Shown: positions 8,647 through 17,248 of the stretch, piece after piece
Numbering within the stretch: the first letter of the stretch is position 1
Layout of the letters: each line of letters opens with the position of its first letter
From: DATFVA01 sp963774455
GTDB lineage: Bacteria; Bacteroidota; Ignavibacteria; Ignavibacteriales; Ignavibacteriaceae
DNA: 64,000 bases
Direction of reading: 5' to 3'
Assembly: GCA_963774455.1 (NCBI GenBank)
Contig: CAVZFD010000003.1
Coordinates: forward strand, 248,001 to 312,000
Notes under the pieces: model-generated
What the model was told of the DNA's origin: nothing
The model's input: only the letters and a program-made list of their open reading frames with translations
Databases searched by the model: none
Position numbers and translations under genes: made by a program

Positions 8647-9165
8647 ATGATTGAAAAACATAAGAAAACAATACTCGTGGTTGATGATGAAGCAGACGTT
8701 CGAAACTTCCTGCAGGCTGCACTCATCGAAGCTGGATTTGATGTTATTACCGCAGAAGACGGTGATATTGCTCTGCAAAAAATAAAAAAACAAAAACCTG
8801 ATTTAATCTCACTCGATCTTGTTATGCCTCATAAGTCGGGAGCTAAATTATATCACGAACTTCAAAAAGAGAAAGAATGGGCGAAAATCCCGGTAATTAT
8901 TGTTACGGGGCATGCCCGTGATGATCTCGGCAAATCAGATTTGAGGAATTTAATTATGTCCGGTCCGGGAGTATATCTTGAAAAACCTGTAAAGCCTGGT
9001 AATTATATAGCGGCCGTAAAAAGTATACTGAATATGGAAACGAGTGAAGCGGAGAAAGAATCTGCGAAAATGGTGGAATTGCAGAACTACCTAAAAAATC
9101 TGATTGATGACGCCGATTCTGATACTCTAAATAAACTGAAAGAACTTGTAGGTAAAAGTAAATGA
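8647..9165 (+). CDS. Response regulator with receiver domain and short helical tail
   Basis: 172 residues: receiver (VDDEAD, acceptor Asp in SLDLVMP, Thr in IVTGH, Lys in LEKP) followed by a roughly 45-residue charged helix that resembles no DNA-binding domain. AGGAG lies just upstream of the ATG. It follows the PAS kinase by 19 bp. The tail could mediate protein contacts. It is the second receiver beside one kinase, which suggests branched signalling. Confidence 0.83.
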   Translation: MIEKHKKTILVVDDEADVRNFLQAALIEAGFDVITAEDGDIALQKIKKQKPDLISLDLVMPHKSGAKLYHELQKEKEWAKIPVIIVTGHARDDLGKSDLRNLIMSGPGVYLEKPVKPGNYIAAVKSILNMETSEAEKESAKMVELQNYLKNLIDDADSDTLNKLKELVGKSK

Positions 9166-9176
9166 TGATATTATTT

Positions 9177-9191
9177 ACAGAATATTTCTGT
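9177..9191. promoter_or_regulatory. Palindrome ACAGAA-TAT-TTCTGT
   Basis: A 6+3+6 inverted repeat lies in the 144-bp gap between the receiver gene and the second DsrM-like gene. There is no T-tract, so it is not an intrinsic terminator; an operator for the downstream pair is possible. Confidence 0.35.
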
Positions 9192-9309
9192 CTGACAACA
9201 TTCGGGATACATTCCTGAATTTGACTTTGATTTTACATTTTCCCGTTAATACCTTTTGATTCAATTACCGGCTGATTCAGGCTTACACTTTATAATCCGG
9301 GAGTAAATA

Positions 9310-10245
9310 ATGCTAATACTTTACCTTCTTACATATTTCTCCATTATGGTTTTCCTTGTTCTTATAGTAAGCAAGATACTGCATTATGCAAGGACCCCGC
9401 TTCACCTCAGATGGGATTTATATCCGGTAGCTCACGAAGCTGATCGTAATAAGTACGGCGGCTCATACTATGAAGAGACTGAATGGTGGAAGAAGAAAAA
9501 TAAAAAAAGTCAATTTGCCGAGTTATTGGTGATGTTTGAGGAAATCGTTTTCTTGAAGGGAGTATATCATAATAACAAAAAACTCTGGTATTATTCTTTT
9601 CCATTTCACCTGGGTTTGTATCTAACAATGGCAGCTTTCACACTTATGATACTTTCTGTTATTCTGGATCTCAGCTCCGCCGCAGATATGTACTGGAAAA
9701 GCAGCACTGCTGAGTATATTCTCTTTTATAGTACCAATGTTGTCGGGTATACTGCAATGATTCTGACATTTTTCGGCACCCTGGGATTATTAATACAAAG
9801 AGCTACAGATGAGAAGTTCAGGATATATAATTCTCCTATGGATTTCATGAATCTTTTTTTCATTCTTTTATTAACCATCAGTATTGTATTGACGCTGAGT
9901 CCCTCAAATACATCCTTTATTCTATATAAAATTTACCTTAAAAATTTATTTACATTTAATTTTACGGTAATTGCCAAACCATTTTTCCTTATACACATTG
10001 CCCTGGTTTCCATCTTCCTCCTATATTTTCCGCTTACAAGGATGATGCATCTGTTTGCCAAATATTTCACGTATCACGAAGTTCGTTGGGATGATAATCC
10101 TAATTTTAAAGGTAGCAAACTTGAACATAAGATAAAGCAAGCTCTGAATTTCGGTGTAACCTGGTCGGCCCCTCATATTAAGACAGGAGAAACGTGGGGA
10201 GAAGTAGCGACAAAACTACCCCCGGAGGTCAGTAATGCAAAGTAA
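9310..10245 (+). CDS. DsrM-like membrane cytochrome b subunit (second copy)
   Basis: A 311-residue NarI/HdrE-type protein with about six membrane helices. Histidines in FPFHLGLY, LIHIALV and MMHLF are candidate heme b ligands; the C-terminal cytoplasmic tail has the TYHEVRWDDN pattern seen in DsrM-like proteins. The 3' end overlaps the start of a DsrK-like gene by 11 bp. It is closer in length and layout to canonical DsrM (22114) than to the short version at 3792. It would pass electrons between menaquinol and the DsrK-like partner; no J, O or P subunits accompany it, as in the minimal DsrMK complexes of some sulfate reducers. Confidence 0.82.
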   Translation: MLILYLLTYFSIMVFLVLIVSKILHYARTPLHLRWDLYPVAHEADRNKYGGSYYEETEWWKKKNKKSQFAELLVMFEEIVFLKGVYHNNKKLWYYSFPFHLGLYLTMAAFTLMILSVILDLSSAADMYWKSSTAEYILFYSTNVVGYTAMILTFFGTLGLLIQRATDEKFRIYNSPMDFMNLFFILLLTISIVLTLSPSNTSFILYKIYLKNLFTFNFTVIAKPFFLIHIALVSIFLLYFPLTRMMHLFAKYFTYHEVRWDDNPNFKGSKLEHKIKQALNFGVTWSAPHIKTGETWGEVATKLPPEVSNAK

Positions 10246-11890
10246 ACATATGGATGCAATTACAACAGCAGCAACTGATCGAAAGGAAGGCAAAATGAAA
10301 TCAATTAAAGATTTTACAAAGCCGAATGGTCAGATAACCACCCTTGATCCTGCAAATTATATGCGGCTTCCTTATCCATATGAGGACTGGGTTGATTCTC
10401 CCGTAAAAGAACTGACAGATGATCAGAAGAACAGGCTTGAGCATTCTCTCGATGGATTGTCGGCTATTGCAATTCCAGTTCCTGCAAATGAAGCAGAAAA
10501 AGAAGAAAGAGTGGCTAAGTTTTTATCCGGATTGAAAAAGCTTTTTAATAAGGAGGATAACTGGACTTTCCTTCAACCCCTGCTTCTTTCTATGGAAAAC
10601 TGCATGAAATGTCAGACTTGCTCCGATGAATGTCCCATTTATATTTCCAGCGGCAGGGAGGAAATATACAGGCCGATCTTCAGGGGGGAAATCTTAAGAA
10701 GAATCATTAATAAATATCTAAAATCGGGCGGAAAATTTTATAATAAGTTCACAGGATCTGATATTGAACTTAACTGGGATACCGTTGCACGACTTGCAGA
10801 ACTTGCATACCGGTGTACCATGTGCAGGCGCTGTGCACAGGCATGTCCCATTGGGGTTGACAACGGACTGATAACGAGGGAAATCAGAAAGCTTTTCAGC
10901 CAGGAACTTGAACTTGCGCCGGAAGAACTTCACAATTCAGGTACTATGAAGCAGATGAAAACTGGTTCATCTACCGGAACTAATCCAACGGCAATGCTTG
11001 ATATTATAGATTTTATCGAAGAAGATTTAAAAGATGTTCATAATATCGACATTAAAATACCGATTGATAAAGAGGGTGCTGATATTCTCTTAATCCATAA
11101 CTTTGGCGAATATCTCTCCTGGCCTGAAAACATTATGGCATTTGCCATTATATTTGAAAAAGCAGGTATTAATTGGACGTTGTCGTCTGAAATGGGCGGC
11201 TATGATTCAGTAAATTATGGATTATTCTATGATGATGTCCAGCTTGCAAGAGTGGCTCTCGAGCATATCAGGATCGCGAAAAAGCTGGGAGTAAAAAAAA
11301 TTGTTATGGGGGAATGCGGACATGCTCATAAAGCATTGATGCCAATTGCCGACCGAATACTTGTTGAAGACAATATTATACCAAGAGAAAGTGCTTTCCC
11401 GGTACTTGAAGAAATAGTATTCAGCGGAAAAATAAAATTTGATCCTAAAAAGAATAATTTTCCTGTTACACTGCATGATCCCTGTAATACAGCAAGATCG
11501 ATGGGTATTGTAGAGCCGCAAAGGAAAATATTAAGATATTTATGTCCTGAATTTGTTGAAATGGAGCCCCATGGCGTTAATAATTACTGCTGCGGAGGAG
11601 GCAGCGGTTTTGCTATTTTCCAGGGTAAGAATTTCCCCGACTGGAGGAATGCTATATCATTTAGAATGAAGTTTAAGCAGGTGCTTGAGGCATTCCGGGA
11701 GAACATTGAACCTTCTGTACATAAATATGTATGTGCGCCCTGTTCTAATTGTAAAGGGGCCTTCCGGGATGGGTTGACTTACTATAATGCATTTGAAAAA
11801 TGCGGGATAATATATGGTGGACTTGTTGAATTGATTGTAAATGCCATGGTAGATACTGAAAAACCGTTTATAGAATGGGAGCTGAAATAA
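10235..11890 (+). CDS. DsrK-like iron-sulfur protein (second copy)
   Basis: 551 residues. Ferredoxin-type clusters CMKCQTCSDECP (near 126) and CTMCRRCAQACP (near 195) are followed by CCG domains: GECGHAHK, HDPCNTARS and YCCGGGSG, and a last CAPCSNCKG. This is the catalytic subunit type that reduces disulfides or trisulfides using a noncubane cluster. The ATG at 10235 has a strong GGAGG six bases upstream; an in-frame ATG at 10294 also has AAGGAAGG, so the first 19 residues are uncertain. With its DsrM-like neighbour it forms a two-subunit DsrMK module independent of dsrMKJOP. Confidence 0.83.
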   Translation: MQSKHMDAITTAATDRKEGKMKSIKDFTKPNGQITTLDPANYMRLPYPYEDWVDSPVKELTDDQKNRLEHSLDGLSAIAIPVPANEAEKEERVAKFLSGLKKLFNKEDNWTFLQPLLLSMENCMKCQTCSDECPIYISSGREEIYRPIFRGEILRRIINKYLKSGGKFYNKFTGSDIELNWDTVARLAELAYRCTMCRRCAQACPIGVDNGLITREIRKLFSQELELAPEELHNSGTMKQMKTGSSTGTNPTAMLDIIDFIEEDLKDVHNIDIKIPIDKEGADILLIHNFGEYLSWPENIMAFAIIFEKAGINWTLSSEMGGYDSVNYGLFYDDVQLARVALEHIRIAKKLGVKKIVMGECGHAHKALMPIADRILVEDNIIPRESAFPVLEEIVFSGKIKFDPKKNNFPVTLHDPCNTARSMGIVEPQRKILRYLCPEFVEMEPHGVNNYCCGGGSGFAIFQGKNFPDWRNAISFRMKFKQVLEAFRENIEPSVHKYVCAPCSNCKGAFRDGLTYYNAFEKCGIIYGGLVELIVNAMVDTEKPFIEWELK

Positions 11891-11929
11891 GGTAGATGCT
11901 AAACAGCGGACAAATCTGAAGGTGAAAAA

Positions 11930-12322
11930 ATGGAAAACCGTAAAAGAATATTAATAATAGATGATGAAGAAGATATTTTATTATACCTTGCAACTTTTTT
12001 TAAGGTAAAGAATTTCGAAGTAATAACGGCTCCCGATGGAAAAGAGGGAGTTAAGAAGGCTATAGCGGAACGACCTGATATAATCACTCTTGATATATCC
12101 ATGCCGGAAGAATCAGGGCTAAAAGCCTTACGGGAGTTACAAAACAGCTCTTCAACAAAGAACACCCCTGTAATCATTATTACAGGGGTTGCATCAGATT
12201 TCAAGAGGTTTATAAAGGATCGTAAACAGGTACATATGCCTGAAGGCTATTTTGAAAAACCAATAGACAGAGACCTGCTATTTGAGAAGGTTAATGAACT
12301 TTTAAACCTTGCGCCTGTCTGA
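11930..12322 (+). CDS. Single-domain response regulator
   Basis: A 130-residue receiver with all key residues (IDDEED, acceptor Asp in TLDISMP, Thr in IITG, Lys in FEKP) and no output domain. It follows the DsrK-like gene by 39 bp. It is the third receiver-only protein within 5 kb and resembles those at 7128 and 8647, so it may share their kinase. Confidence 0.84.
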   Translation: MENRKRILIIDDEEDILLYLATFFKVKNFEVITAPDGKEGVKKAIAERPDIITLDISMPEESGLKALRELQNSSSTKNTPVIIITGVASDFKRFIKDRKQVHMPEGYFEKPIDRDLLFEKVNELLNLAPV

Positions 12323-12336
12323 AAAGCTTTTTCATA

Positions 12337-12762
12337 TTAATCGTGCCTGCAGATTAAACCTGCATCGTCCTTTAATTCACCCTTCATAAATTTATCAAGG
12401 GCTTCATCAATAAGTTCTACATCAGAAAAAATGGGAGTGATGTTATTCTGCTTTAAATCTTCTACGACTCTCCAGCCGCCGCCGCTCGATATGAGGTAAC
12501 TGCAGTCTTTCAGGCCATTGATAAGATCTGAATGAGAATGTCCTCCTCCTTCACCATGATGCTGATGTTCATGATGCATCCTGTGATGCGTGAACATATT
12601 TTCCCTTAATTCTTTATTTACAATTTTTTCGCAATTCAATTCAAAAATCATAAATGACCTGCATCTTCCGATATGTCCGGTCACTCGCTGCCCATCATTA
12701 GTTGCAACAGCAATTTTACCGGAAAAATGTCCGGCTTCGGCTGAATTTAATTTCTCTGACAT
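12337..12762 (-). CDS. NifX/NafY-like (dinitrogenase Fe-Mo cofactor fold) protein with His-rich insert
   Basis: 141 residues. The fold signature KIAVATNDGQRVTGHIGRC near residue 15 and the later LISSGGGWRVVEDL match the NifX/NafY/VnfX-like (orange-protein-like) family, whose members bind metal clusters. A loop of residues about 58-79 is strongly His-rich (HHRMHHEHQHH, GGGHSHS), suggesting metal binding. It lies 20 bp downstream of a DUF134 regulator on the same strand, a pairing common in anaerobes. No nitrogenase genes are visible, so a role in metal-cluster handling is more likely than nitrogen fixation; the precise role is unknown. Confidence 0.78.
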   Translation of the reverse strand: MSEKLNSAEAGHFSGKIAVATNDGQRVTGHIGRCRSFMIFELNCEKIVNKELRENMFTHHRMHHEHQHHGEGGGHSHSDLINGLKDCSYLISSGGGWRVVEDLKQNNITPIFSDVELIDEALDKFMKGELKDDAGLICRHD

Positions 12763-12782
12763 ACTAATTCCTCTATATTTAA

Positions 12783-13058
12783 TTACTGAATAATTTTGAC
12801 CGCTTTTCCATTCAAAATTGCATCCGCAAGTTTTTTGCGTGCGCTTCCCACAATCCTTCCGAAAGTAGCCCTTGATATATTCATTTCAACAGCTGCATTT
12901 TCCTGTGAATATGAAAGCAAATCCGCAAGTCTTAGAGACTCAAGTTCATCCTGTTCCAGAATCACTTCCTCCAATTCAAACATCGGGATACCCCTTGGTT
13001 TGAAATAGAAAGAGGACGGATTACAGCAAATTCTGCGAAATTTTTTTGGTCGCGGCAT
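12783..13058 (-). CDS. DUF134 family DNA-binding protein
   Basis: 91 residues. The N-terminus MPRPKKFRRIC, the FKPRGIPMFELEEV stretch and a C-terminal helix-turn-helix (sigma-70 region 4-like: YSQENAAVEMNISRATFGRIV) are typical of DUF134. It precedes the NifX-like gene, and a perfect 14-bp palindrome about 82 bp upstream of its start is a good candidate for its own operator. Likely a transcription factor controlling the pair and perhaps neighbouring redox genes; the ligand is unknown. Confidence 0.83.
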   Translation of the reverse strand: MPRPKKFRRICCNPSSFYFKPRGIPMFELEEVILEQDELESLRLADLLSYSQENAAVEMNISRATFGRIVGSARKKLADAILNGKAVKIIQ

Positions 13059-13139
13059 TTATTACAATTATAAATTTGTGATCATTTTTTCTTAACGGGC
13101 TTTGGATTCAATTTGCAAGGTTCAAATCCCGAAGCATTA

Positions 13140-13153
13140 TGAGCATATGCTCA
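13140..13153. promoter_or_regulatory. Perfect palindrome TGAGCATATGCTCA, candidate DUF134 operator
   Basis: The 14-bp sequence equals its own reverse complement and stands about 82 bp upstream of the DUF134 start. A half-site TGCTCAT lies at 13193-13199. Assignment to DUF134 is inference from position. Confidence 0.5.
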
Positions 13154-13308
13154 AAACTAAGGAATAATCAGATAATAAACAAGCGATATACTTGCTCATA
13201 TAAATAATTATCATCCATAATAATAGTTATTAGCATTTCAGAGAAAAGGGTCCTTAAAAATGTTAAATATTTATACACACCACTTGATACAAAATGTGTT
13301 TCTCATTG

Positions 13309-13322
13309 TTTTGTAAACAAAA
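13309..13322. promoter_or_regulatory. Inverted repeat TTTTGT-AA-ACAAAA
   Basis: A 6+2+6 dyad 178 bp upstream of the transposase-like gene. TTGT/ACAA half-sites recall CRP/FNR- and Rex-type operators, but the 2-bp spacing does not match either consensus. Confidence 0.3.
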
Positions 13323-13499
13323 TGTTGTTGGCATAAATATTGGAAAATAGGGTTAGAAGACAAATATTCATCCTAAAAAGCCAGCTTTTAGCGTAACGGA
13401 TATGGGTGATATCAAAGCAGGTATTTGCAGAACTAGCTGGTTTGAGCGGATCGTTCAAAATACATTACCGTAGACAATTGATTTGAAAAGGAAGGAATA

Positions 13500-14645
13500 T
13501 TGTACACACAGGCAATCTCTCCACAGGCGTATCAGGGACAAATCACAGCAGAGAAGGCAGAAAATTGTCCGTTCTGTAACAGCAGCAGGATAATCAAACA
13601 TGGGAAAACTTCTGCTGATATACAGAGGTTCAGATGCAGATATTGCCATAAAACCTGGGTTGAAAATAGAGCTTCCAAACCTATTCCAAATTACGGGGCT
13701 CTTACTGAGGCATATTTTAGCGGTTATTCTTACCGTGATCTTTGTTCACTTTACCATAGTTCTCCAATAAGGATTAACCAAAAGATAAGAGAATATCTTG
13801 AAGAATGTCCTTCCTGGGAGGAATATCTGGATGCGGCTACGAACAAGCATGAGGCCAGGCTGATTCACCTCGTCGGCAAAAAATTCAAATGCAGCACCAG
13901 CAGCAATAAGGAACATTGTTTATACCTTGCACTAGCGATTGACGCGCTATCGACAGTTGTGCTTGGATTTGAGGTAGGGAGAGGTGAATCCAAAGAAATA
14001 TGGATAAGGCTTCTGGATCGGATGAATTGCAGGGGATTCGTCTGTCCCACATTTATGTCGTACGGCCTGAAATCCATAGAAGACGCTTTAAAAGTTGTCT
14101 TTCCGTATGCCACAACATATAATCATTATACACGTGCCTGTTATGACAAGCATTTGAAAAGTGAGCTGTACTATGCACCAGATTTAAAAAATTTAATCCT
14201 CGAAGCAATTACTGCCTACAAAACCAACCAGGCATGCCAGCTTAAAGATTACCTTGTAATCTTTAAGGACAAAAGTATGAAGGAAATTGTACTTAATTCC
14301 AAGGGGTATTTCATTGACCGGCTTCAAGAGAGGATTAGTGAAAAACCAACCATACGTTTTGAAGGATTATTAAGAGCATTTCAAAAGCGATTTGAAAAGT
14401 TTCATATGATAAAGTACGATCCTCTTCCAATAATAAATGGATGGATAGCCTGGTGGATGCTTGTTCCTCTGCCTATAGGTTTCAGCCGGCTTTCTCTTTA
14501 TCTGCAGAAACCCTGTAAAACATACTTTACCAACTTTAATTGCGGCACTTTGCCGCTGCCAATGGACCTACCAAAAAATAGTCCCGAAATGCGAACCTTT
14601 ATCGTAGAACTTGCCGTCAGATCTCTCCATATACCTGTAAAATAA
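13500..14645 (+). CDS. Transposase-like protein (IS256/mutator fold, zinc ribbon) without catalytic residues
   Basis: 381 residues. A zinc ribbon (C23-C26, C46-C49) is followed by a helix-turn-helix (about 70-95) and an RNase H-like core similar to mutator/IS256-class transposases (LYLALAIDALSTVVLGFEVG, then a GLKSIEDALKVVFP stretch). The first catalytic Asp position appears to be His123; the Asp of the usual DGLK motif is Tyr188 (MSYGLK); the late Glu region reads IINGWIA, without the Glu. The reading frame is full length and undamaged. It starts at TTG behind AAGGAAGG. It ends 217 bp before dsrA on the same strand, with no terminal inverted repeats found. It is probably an exapted DNA-binding protein, possibly a dsr regulator; an inactive mobile-element remnant is the alternative. 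Confidence 0.7.
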   Translation: MYTQAISPQAYQGQITAEKAENCPFCNSSRIIKHGKTSADIQRFRCRYCHKTWVENRASKPIPNYGALTEAYFSGYSYRDLCSLYHSSPIRINQKIREYLEECPSWEEYLDAATNKHEARLIHLVGKKFKCSTSSNKEHCLYLALAIDALSTVVLGFEVGRGESKEIWIRLLDRMNCRGFVCPTFMSYGLKSIEDALKVVFPYATTYNHYTRACYDKHLKSELYYAPDLKNLILEAITAYKTNQACQLKDYLVIFKDKSMKEIVLNSKGYFIDRLQERISEKPTIRFEGLLRAFQKRFEKFHMIKYDPLPIINGWIAWWMLVPLPIGFSRLSLYLQKPCKTYFTNFNCGTLPLPMDLPKNSPEMRTFIVELAVRSLHIPVK

Positions 14646-14691
14646 AGTCGTATTTAAACCTCACCTGAAAGTTCAACAATACAACACATAG

Positions 14692-14719
14692 ATTACAAAA
14701 CCTAATTTCATATTGTAAT
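14692..14719. promoter_or_regulatory. Inverted repeat ATTACAA-N14-TTGTAAT upstream of dsrA
   Basis: Seven-base arms (14692-14698 and 14713-14719) about 145 bp before the dsrA start and 47 bp after the transposase-like gene. It could be an operator of the dsr operon; the T-tract of an intrinsic terminator is absent. Confidence 0.35.
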
Positions 14720-14862
14720 TACACCCCTGCTTCAATAAGTTTTATTCAGGATTTTTGGGTTAAGATTTCCAGGGAGGAATCAGGAAATACTTAAATACCT
14801 TATAAAAACTTTGTTCTGCAAACAAACAGGAAACTGTAAAAATCAAAATAACAGGAGATAAA

Positions 14863-16098
14863 ATGGCTGAGAAAAAACGGAAGACACCAAAGCTTGATGA
14901 ACTTGAAAAAGGTGCCTGGCCAAGTTTCGTTAAAGAAATTAAATCAGCAGCCGAGAACAACCCGATGGCTAATGATCTTCTGGGACAGCTGGAACGTTCT
15001 TACGAAGAAAGGGTAGGTCATTGGAAGCACGGTGGAATAGTTGGAGTTCTTGGTTACGGAGGAGGCGTAATCGGCAGATATTCAGATCTGCCCGAGGATT
15101 TCCCTAATGTCTCTCACTTTCACACTCTGCGTATAAATCAGCCTGCGGGCTGGTTTTATACCTCAGATGTTTTAAGAAAGTTATGCGACATCTGGGAAAA
15201 GCATGGTTCAGGTCTAACAAATATGCACGGTTCAACCGGAGATATTGTTTTCCTGGGAACAAAGACAGCGGAACTGGAGCCTATATTCCAGGAATTAACC
15301 GAACTAGGCTTCGACCTTGGCGGATCAGGTTCAGATGTCAGAACGCCAAGCTGCTGCTGTGGTAAAGCGCGATGTGAATGGGCATGCTATGATACTATGG
15401 CCCTGACATATTTTCTGACCATGCATTACCAGGATGAACTACATCGGCCGGCCTTCCCATATAAATGGAAATTTAAGATGTCCGGCTGTCCGAATGATTG
15501 TGTCGCCGCTGTCGCAAGAGCGGATATGTCAATTGTCGGCACCTGGAAAGATGACATCCAGATGGATAAAAATGAGGTTACGAAATATGCGGAATCAGGT
15601 ATGGATATTCAAAAGGAGATAGTTAATAATTGTCCTGCTAAATGTATGGATTGGGATGGAAAGGAACTCACCATAGATAACCGGTCTTGTGTAAAATGTA
15701 TGCACTGTATAAATACAATGCCTAAGGCACTGGCTCCTGGTAAAGAACGCGGGGCATGTATTTTAATCGGTTCAAAAGCTCCAATAGTTGAGGGTGCATT
15801 GCTTTCTTCTGTTTTAATACCATTCATAAAGCTCGATCCACCATATACGGAATTAATTGACCTTGTAGATAAAATACACGAGTTATGGTCAGAGGAAGGT
15901 AAAAATCGTGAGAGAGTCGGTGAATTCATTTTAAGAGTAGGTATGGGTAATTTCCTTGAGGCAATAGGTGTTGAACCTATTCCCGAAATGGTTGCTCATC
16001 CCAGGGAGAACCCCTATGTATTCTACGAAGAATACTTTGAAGAAGACTCCGAAGAGGGAGTTACTGAAGAAACCGCTGAGTTGGTTAAAGAAACATGA
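14863..16098 (+). CDS. dsrA: Dissimilatory sulfite reductase subunit alpha
   Basis: 411 residues. DsrA catalyses, with DsrB, the six-electron reduction of sulfite at a siroheme-[4Fe-4S] centre, delivering a DsrC trisulfide. The cluster/siroheme cysteines are visible in TPSCCCGKARCEWAC (about 165-178) and MSGCPNDC (about 206-213). The inserted ferredoxin domain shows CPAKCMDWDG and CVKCMHC (about 254-282). The start follows AGGAGATAAA. It heads the plus-strand run of dsr and qmo genes; dsrB follows after 55 bp. The later presence of DsrD, DsrN, Sat, Apr and Qmo suggests the reductive bacterial type, which a phylogeny would settle. Cytoplasmic. Confidence 0.97.
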   Translation: MAEKKRKTPKLDELEKGAWPSFVKEIKSAAENNPMANDLLGQLERSYEERVGHWKHGGIVGVLGYGGGVIGRYSDLPEDFPNVSHFHTLRINQPAGWFYTSDVLRKLCDIWEKHGSGLTNMHGSTGDIVFLGTKTAELEPIFQELTELGFDLGGSGSDVRTPSCCCGKARCEWACYDTMALTYFLTMHYQDELHRPAFPYKWKFKMSGCPNDCVAAVARADMSIVGTWKDDIQMDKNEVTKYAESGMDIQKEIVNNCPAKCMDWDGKELTIDNRSCVKCMHCINTMPKALAPGKERGACILIGSKAPIVEGALLSSVLIPFIKLDPPYTELIDLVDKIHELWSEEGKNRERVGEFILRVGMGNFLEAIGVEPIPEMVAHPRENPYVFYEEYFEEDSEEGVTEETAELVKET

Positions 16099-16153
16099 TT
16101 TTGTCAATCAGTTAATTTTTAATATCTGAAATATTTTTTAAAGGAAGAAAAAA

Positions 16154-17236
16154 ATGGCTGAAGAGAAAAAGAAAAGACTAACCGATATCGGTCCGCCGCA
16201 TTATGAAAGGTTTTTGCCCCCGATCATTAAAGAAAATTACGGTAAATGGAAATATCACGAAATAATGAAGCCTGGTGTTATGGTTCATGTTTCTGAGACA
16301 GGAGCAAAACTGTATACAGTCCGGGCCGGTTCTCCAAGACTTTTAGGTATCGAAAAAATCAGGAAATATGCTGACCTTGCAGATAAATACTGCGGCGGTT
16401 ACCTGAGATTTACCAGCCGGCACAACGTTGAATTCCTGTTGGCCGATGAATCAATGATTGATCCGCTGATTGAAGAGCTGAAAGCGCTTGGGCATCCTGT
16501 GGGCGGTATGGGAAATTCAATTTCCAGCATTGTTCATACCCAGGGCTGGGTACACTGCCATTCTGCGGCGACGGATGCATCAGGTATCGTAAAATCGGTG
16601 ATGGATGACCTTATTGAGTATTTCATCGAAATGAAATTACCGGCAAAGCTCAGAATTGCCCTTGCATGCTGCCTGAATATGTGCGGGGCGGTCCATTGTT
16701 CTGACATAGCGATTCTCGGAATTCACAGAAGGCCTCCAAAGGTTAACCGTGACAACCTAAATGCTATGTGTGAAATACCATCAGTTGTTTCGGCCTGTCC
16801 TACTGCAGCGATAAAGCCCGTAACTTATGACGGTAAATCAACAGTAGAGGTTATAGAGGAAAAGTGTATGTTCTGTGCAAACTGTTACACAGTTTGTCCT
16901 GCAATGCCACTTAACGATCCCTTGAATGACGGCGTATCAATATGGGTTGGAGGAAAAGTTTCCAACGCCAGAAGTGAACCGATGTTCTCAAAGCTGGCAA
17001 TACCATTCCTGCCCAACAATCCGCCGCGCTGGCCGGAAGTTGTCGAGGCAGTTAGAAATCTTGTAGAAGTCTGGGCCACTAATGCACAGCCTCATGAGAG
17101 AATGGGCGAATGGATTAACCGTATCGGCTGGCCGAAGTTCTTCAGGTTGACGGGAATTCCATTTGAGAAAGTTCATATTGATGATTTCAAACATGCCGGC
17201 TTAACATTTAAACGATCAGCTCATCTTACTTATTAG
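16154..17236 (+). CDS. dsrB: Dissimilatory sulfite reductase subunit beta
   Basis: 360 residues, second subunit of the alpha2beta2 enzyme. Conserved parts include RAGSPRLLGIEKI (substrate/siroheme region), GWVHCHSAATDASG, the cysteine clusters around ALACCLNMCGAVHC (about 175-188) and SACPT, and a ferredoxin domain with CMFCANCYTVCP (about 238-249). Length is normal. AAGGAAG precedes the ATG. dsrD follows after 12 bp, forming the classical dsrABD order of sulfate and sulfite reducers. Confidence 0.97.
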   Translation: MAEEKKKRLTDIGPPHYERFLPPIIKENYGKWKYHEIMKPGVMVHVSETGAKLYTVRAGSPRLLGIEKIRKYADLADKYCGGYLRFTSRHNVEFLLADESMIDPLIEELKALGHPVGGMGNSISSIVHTQGWVHCHSAATDASGIVKSVMDDLIEYFIEMKLPAKLRIALACCLNMCGAVHCSDIAILGIHRRPPKVNRDNLNAMCEIPSVVSACPTAAIKPVTYDGKSTVEVIEEKCMFCANCYTVCPAMPLNDPLNDGVSIWVGGKVSNARSEPMFSKLAIPFLPNNPPRWPEVVEAVRNLVEVWATNAQPHERMGEWINRIGWPKFFRLTGIPFEKVHIDDFKHAGLTFKRSAHLTY

Positions 17237-17248
17237 GAGGAGGTTTAT

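Larger units (their letters stand above)
13059..13499. other. 441-bp divergent intergenic region
   Basis: Lies between the minus-strand DUF134 gene and the plus-strand transposase-like gene, so it must hold two promoters. It contains the 14-bp palindrome at 13140-13153, a related half-site TGCTCAT at 13193-13199, an inverted repeat at 13309-13322, and a widely spaced inverted pair (AGCCAGCT near 13380, AGCTGG near 13436). No coding frame is convincing. Confidence 0.55.

Noticed and set aside
13115..13132. GGTTCAAATCC resembling a tRNA T-arm, which would mark a tRNA fragment or attachment site
   Set aside because: Only two of five stem pairs form and no anticodon or acceptor arm is present around it.
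13380..13445. AGCCAGCT and AGCTGG pair as terminal inverted repeat of an insertion sequence
   Set aside because: Both members lie on the same side of the transposase-like gene and no matching copy follows the gene, so no element ends are defined.
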